From: Rhabditoides inermis
Taxonomy: Eukaryota > Nematoda > Chromadorea > Rhabditida > Rhabditidae
Assembly (NCBI GenBank): GCA_963966185.1
Contig: CAWZYM010000076.1
Span: forward strand, 267,501-331,500
Length of the DNA: 64,000 nucleotides
Reading direction: 5' to 3'
The translations under genes and the position numbers were made by a program. The notes below the pieces were generated by a model. It did no database searches and was not told where the DNA came from. It worked only from the letters and a program-made list of their open reading frames with translations. Positions 62,032 to 64,000 of the stretch are shown one piece after another; positions within the stretch are counted from its first letter, which is position 1, and each line of letters starts with the position of its first letter.

Positions 62032-62345
62032 GAAACAAATCAATACTTATACATAGTCTAGAAGAGAAACACAACAATATATCGGAATAGAGTTGGTGGG
62101 ACACACCACAGCCATGAGAGAAACTACAGTGAGTGGAAAGATGTCTCATACCCCCACTAGAAACAAATCAATATACGTGCAGTCTGATCGCGAGACTAAA
62201 CACTTTAAGAATACAGTGTGTGAGATACACACAGTCAAAAGGAAAGCTACAGTGAGCGGGGAGACGTCTCATACGCGAGACTAAACAATATATGAGAAAA
62301 CAGTAGGTGAGACACTAGCCATACAAAAGGAAAGCTACGGTAAGG
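62032..62345. repeat. Degenerate tandem repeat (~85-130 bp unit, about 3 copies)
   Basis: AGAAACAAATCAATA occurs at about 62032 and 62160. AAGCTACAGTGAG or close variants occur near 62110, 62247 and 62330, the first two followed by GTCTCATAC. The copies are diverged and the unit length varies. It lies between the converging ends of the Ly6 gene and the minus-strand gene. Confidence 0.65.
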
Positions 62346-62375
62346 GACTGGCACCTTCCACTCCGCTCCCTCCAC

Positions 62376-63333
62376 TCACTCCTTGCCGTGCGCCTCGCGA
62401 CGAGTGCTCGCACCGCCCTTTTTCGACACGGTCACCTCTCGCACAAACACCACGTCGTCGTCGTCGTCGTCGTCGGTGGCGGCGGCGAGCTCACTCGATC
62501 CAACCCGCTAGAACCCAACATTATTTTCCTTTCATACGTAATACGCTAACGATCCACTCCCCGACCATTATGAACACTAAAGCGCACCTCAGTATCCTCC
62601 ACTGCACGGCGGTGCGTCGACTCGGCAGCCCCAGCAACCGCGGCCGTCAGCGGCGGTCCCCTGCAATATGAGTTCATCTATCTACAATAGTAAGTGCAAC
62701 TGACTCCGCTCGCGCGATGCGCTTCGCCATGCCCTGGTCACGTTGGAGAACGCGTAGCCGCCGACCAGACGGAACGCCTTCCAGTGTCCCCCCTCCCAGG
62801 TACCCCTGTAGCGCTGGTAGCGCAGCCACTCGGCGACGCTAGGGGGCACCATCAGTACCTCCCACCACTGAGCGTAGTACTTGACAGAGGGGCGAGAGAG
62901 GAACTGAACAAAATATTTGAGAAAGGGAGGGAGAGAGAGTGAGAGAGAGAGGGAGAGGAGAGAGAGAGAGGAGAGAGAGAGAGCGAGAGAGATCGTAAGA
63001 GAGAGAGAGAGAGCGTGAAAAATGTAACTGACCTCGTCGTCGTCCTTGCCGATTGCATAGTAGATTTTTCGCTGTCCGGGCAGCATCCTCCCCACGTACT
63101 CGTTGATGTTAGTCGCCGTCGTAGACGTCGACAGCAAGAGCATCACGACATTATACTAAAACACACACATCACAAAACACGATATTATCGCTACAACTCA
63201 CCCCCTCTATCGCCCTTTTGAATGAAGTGATGGCCTGATACTGGGAAGAAGACAACATGTCGTAGCTATGCTTCTTGATGATGGGGTCAGCATCGATCAG
63301 CTCGCGGTGCACCTTGTCAACATGCTGCCGCAT
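62376..63333 (-). CDS. Unassigned 220-aa protein, tentative NDUFAF2/NDUFA12-like pattern
   Basis: Minus-strand exons in reading order: 63333-63202, 63155-63033, 62903-62701, 62660-62588, 62507-62376; all phases close. The ATG lies 11 nt after an AG (ATTGCAG). Residues ~1-44 are a charged helix (MRQHVDKVHREL). Then come LLLSTSTTATNINEYVGRML, RKIYYAIGKDDDE, RPSVKYYAQWW, VPPSVAEWLRYQRYRGTWEG, an Arg-rich segment and an acidic tail with six Asp codons in a row (a GAC microsatellite). The order EYVG - KIYY - VPPSVAEWLR recalls the complex-I assembly/B17.2 family (VG - KYY - PPEWxxWLR), but the N-terminus is unlike it, so I leave it unnamed. It is the only full gene here on the minus strand and converges on the Ly6 gene. 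Confidence 0.68.
62920..63016. repeat. GA-rich microsatellite in an intron of the minus-strand gene
   Basis: Interrupted (GA)n filling most of the intron 62904-63032, directly beside the splice sites. Confidence 0.85.
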
Positions 63334-63874
63334 CGCACTCACAGCTGCAATTAGCACTCTTCTAACAAAGAAATAGATCATCTCTCTCATAAAACATATA
63401 TCACAACTCCGTAACAACTAGAATGGTACACACCCGTTACTATTCTAATCAAAAACCCATTAAAAGATAATTTAGCATGTACAATAATAAAACCACCAAC
63501 TTATCAACCTATACTGGCACACAATGTGTGCGTCCTAGCTACTCCGCCATTCCGTCACCATGCGGCACTGTAAAATGAGGGATGTCAATCAACGGCGCTA
63601 GCAGGGCGAAGAAAATGGCACAAATGACAAGTGAAAAGTGACAAGTGAAGAGAAAAAGGCAACACCGGATTTGGCTATAAACTAGCATATATATTAATTA
63701 GAAGATGTAGAATCCGAATATAGTAGTGGTTAATGTTGTTTCGAAACGAAACAACATCAACCCCTGTATCCACGCAGTTCCTCCTAGGTCCCACCTGCCC
63801 GAAATTCGTTCAATTCTTACGCGTATCGTGTGATATAAGACTCACGCCATTTTTTCTCTATTTTTTCAGAAATA
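63334..63874. other. Interval between divergent genes
   Basis: About 540 bp between the start of the minus-strand gene and the start of the plus-strand gene at the window end, so it should hold both promoters. It contains a strong hairpin near 63732-63762 (ATGTTGTTTCG / CGAAACAACAT around AAA) and copy B of the dispersed repeat. Confidence 0.5.
63759..63833. repeat. Dispersed repeat, copy B
   Basis: Shares AACCCCTGTA, CTAGGTCCCACCT, ATTCTTACGCG and ATCGTGTGATAT in order with 49249-49313. It lies right after the hairpin near 63745 and 41 bp before the start codon at 63875. Confidence 0.75.
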
Positions 63875-64000
63875 ATGATAACGTCTTCACTCACAGTAGT
63901 ACTCGTGCAGCCGGGCTCTACCCTTCGTGCAGTAAAGGCAACGCAGACGAAATCCAGACGGTACCGCGTGTTCTTGCAGGGCGTGCAGAACAGTGCCCAG
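63875..64000 (+). CDS. Start of a gene that leaves the window (42 codons, partial)
   Basis: An ATG 5 nt after a strong acceptor (TTTTTTCAG) opens a frame of 42 codons without stop to the window end: MITSSLTVVLVQPGSTL, then basic residues (KSRRYRVF). The placement of the AG before the ATG matches the other genes here. The hydrophobic-then-basic character looks protein-like, but 42 residues are too few to name it. On the opposite strand a Cys-containing frame (LFCTPCKNTRYRL) with a possible donor overlaps it, so the strand is not certain. Confidence 0.45.
   Translation, partial: MITSSLTVVLVQPGSTLRAVKATQTKSRRYRVFLQGVQNSAQ

Overview
This window is animal (metazoan) nuclear DNA. Every gene is split by short GT-AG introns, mostly 42-100 nt with TTTCAG- or TTGCAG-like acceptors. 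Genes end in AATAAA signals, and tRNA-derived SINEs, microsatellites and satellite DNA are frequent. I cannot name the species. Compact genes, splice acceptors sitting almost on the start codons (spliced-leader-like) and an ODR-2-type Ly6 gene point to a small-genome invertebrate, probably a protostome. That is inference only.

Left third (1-31.1 kb): repeats, with no credible protein gene. A CT-rich ~200-bp tandem repeat (1-1010) and 1.2 kb of unremarkable sequence lead into about 24 kb of a 170-bp satellite (2268-26531). The array has higher-order repeat units of about 4.8 kb that are nearly identical to each other. At its right edge two copies of a composite element (26532-27371 and 27542-30667) interrupt the satellite at exactly the same monomer position and are separated by exactly one 170-bp monomer. 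Each has a long fold-back head, a CACCC minisatellite and a conserved tail ending in a perfect 11-bp hairpin followed by AA. The second copy also carries 2.1 kb of TTCTCTCG/TTCTCTCT polypyrimidine repeat. A decayed third copy ends at 31.1 kb.

Middle and right (31.3-61.4 kb): seven complete genes and one with an unresolved start, all on the plus strand. In order: a coiled-coil C2H2 zinc-finger protein with a C-terminal nuclear localisation signal; a P-loop (STAND-type) NTPase with ankyrin repeats, related to ANKRD50/TANC; a secreted C-type lectin joined by a Thr/Pro stalk to a fibrinogen-related domain; LYRM1; an EEF2KMT/FAM86-type protein methyltransferase starting only a few nucleotides after LYRM1; a centrin with degenerate EF-hands; a PNKD-type metallo-beta-lactamase hydrolase with a long Glu/Lys-rich tail; and an ODR-2-like Ly6/uPAR protein.

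End (62.3-64 kb): one unassigned gene on the minus strand and the first coding exon of a plus-strand gene that runs off the window.

Most products look like unrelated housekeeping, signalling or immune-type functions. The exception in layout is LYRM1 and EEF2KMT, which are spaced like an operon pair. Exon models were built by hand from reading frame, splice consensus and phase agreement. All phases close except at the start of EEF2KMT.
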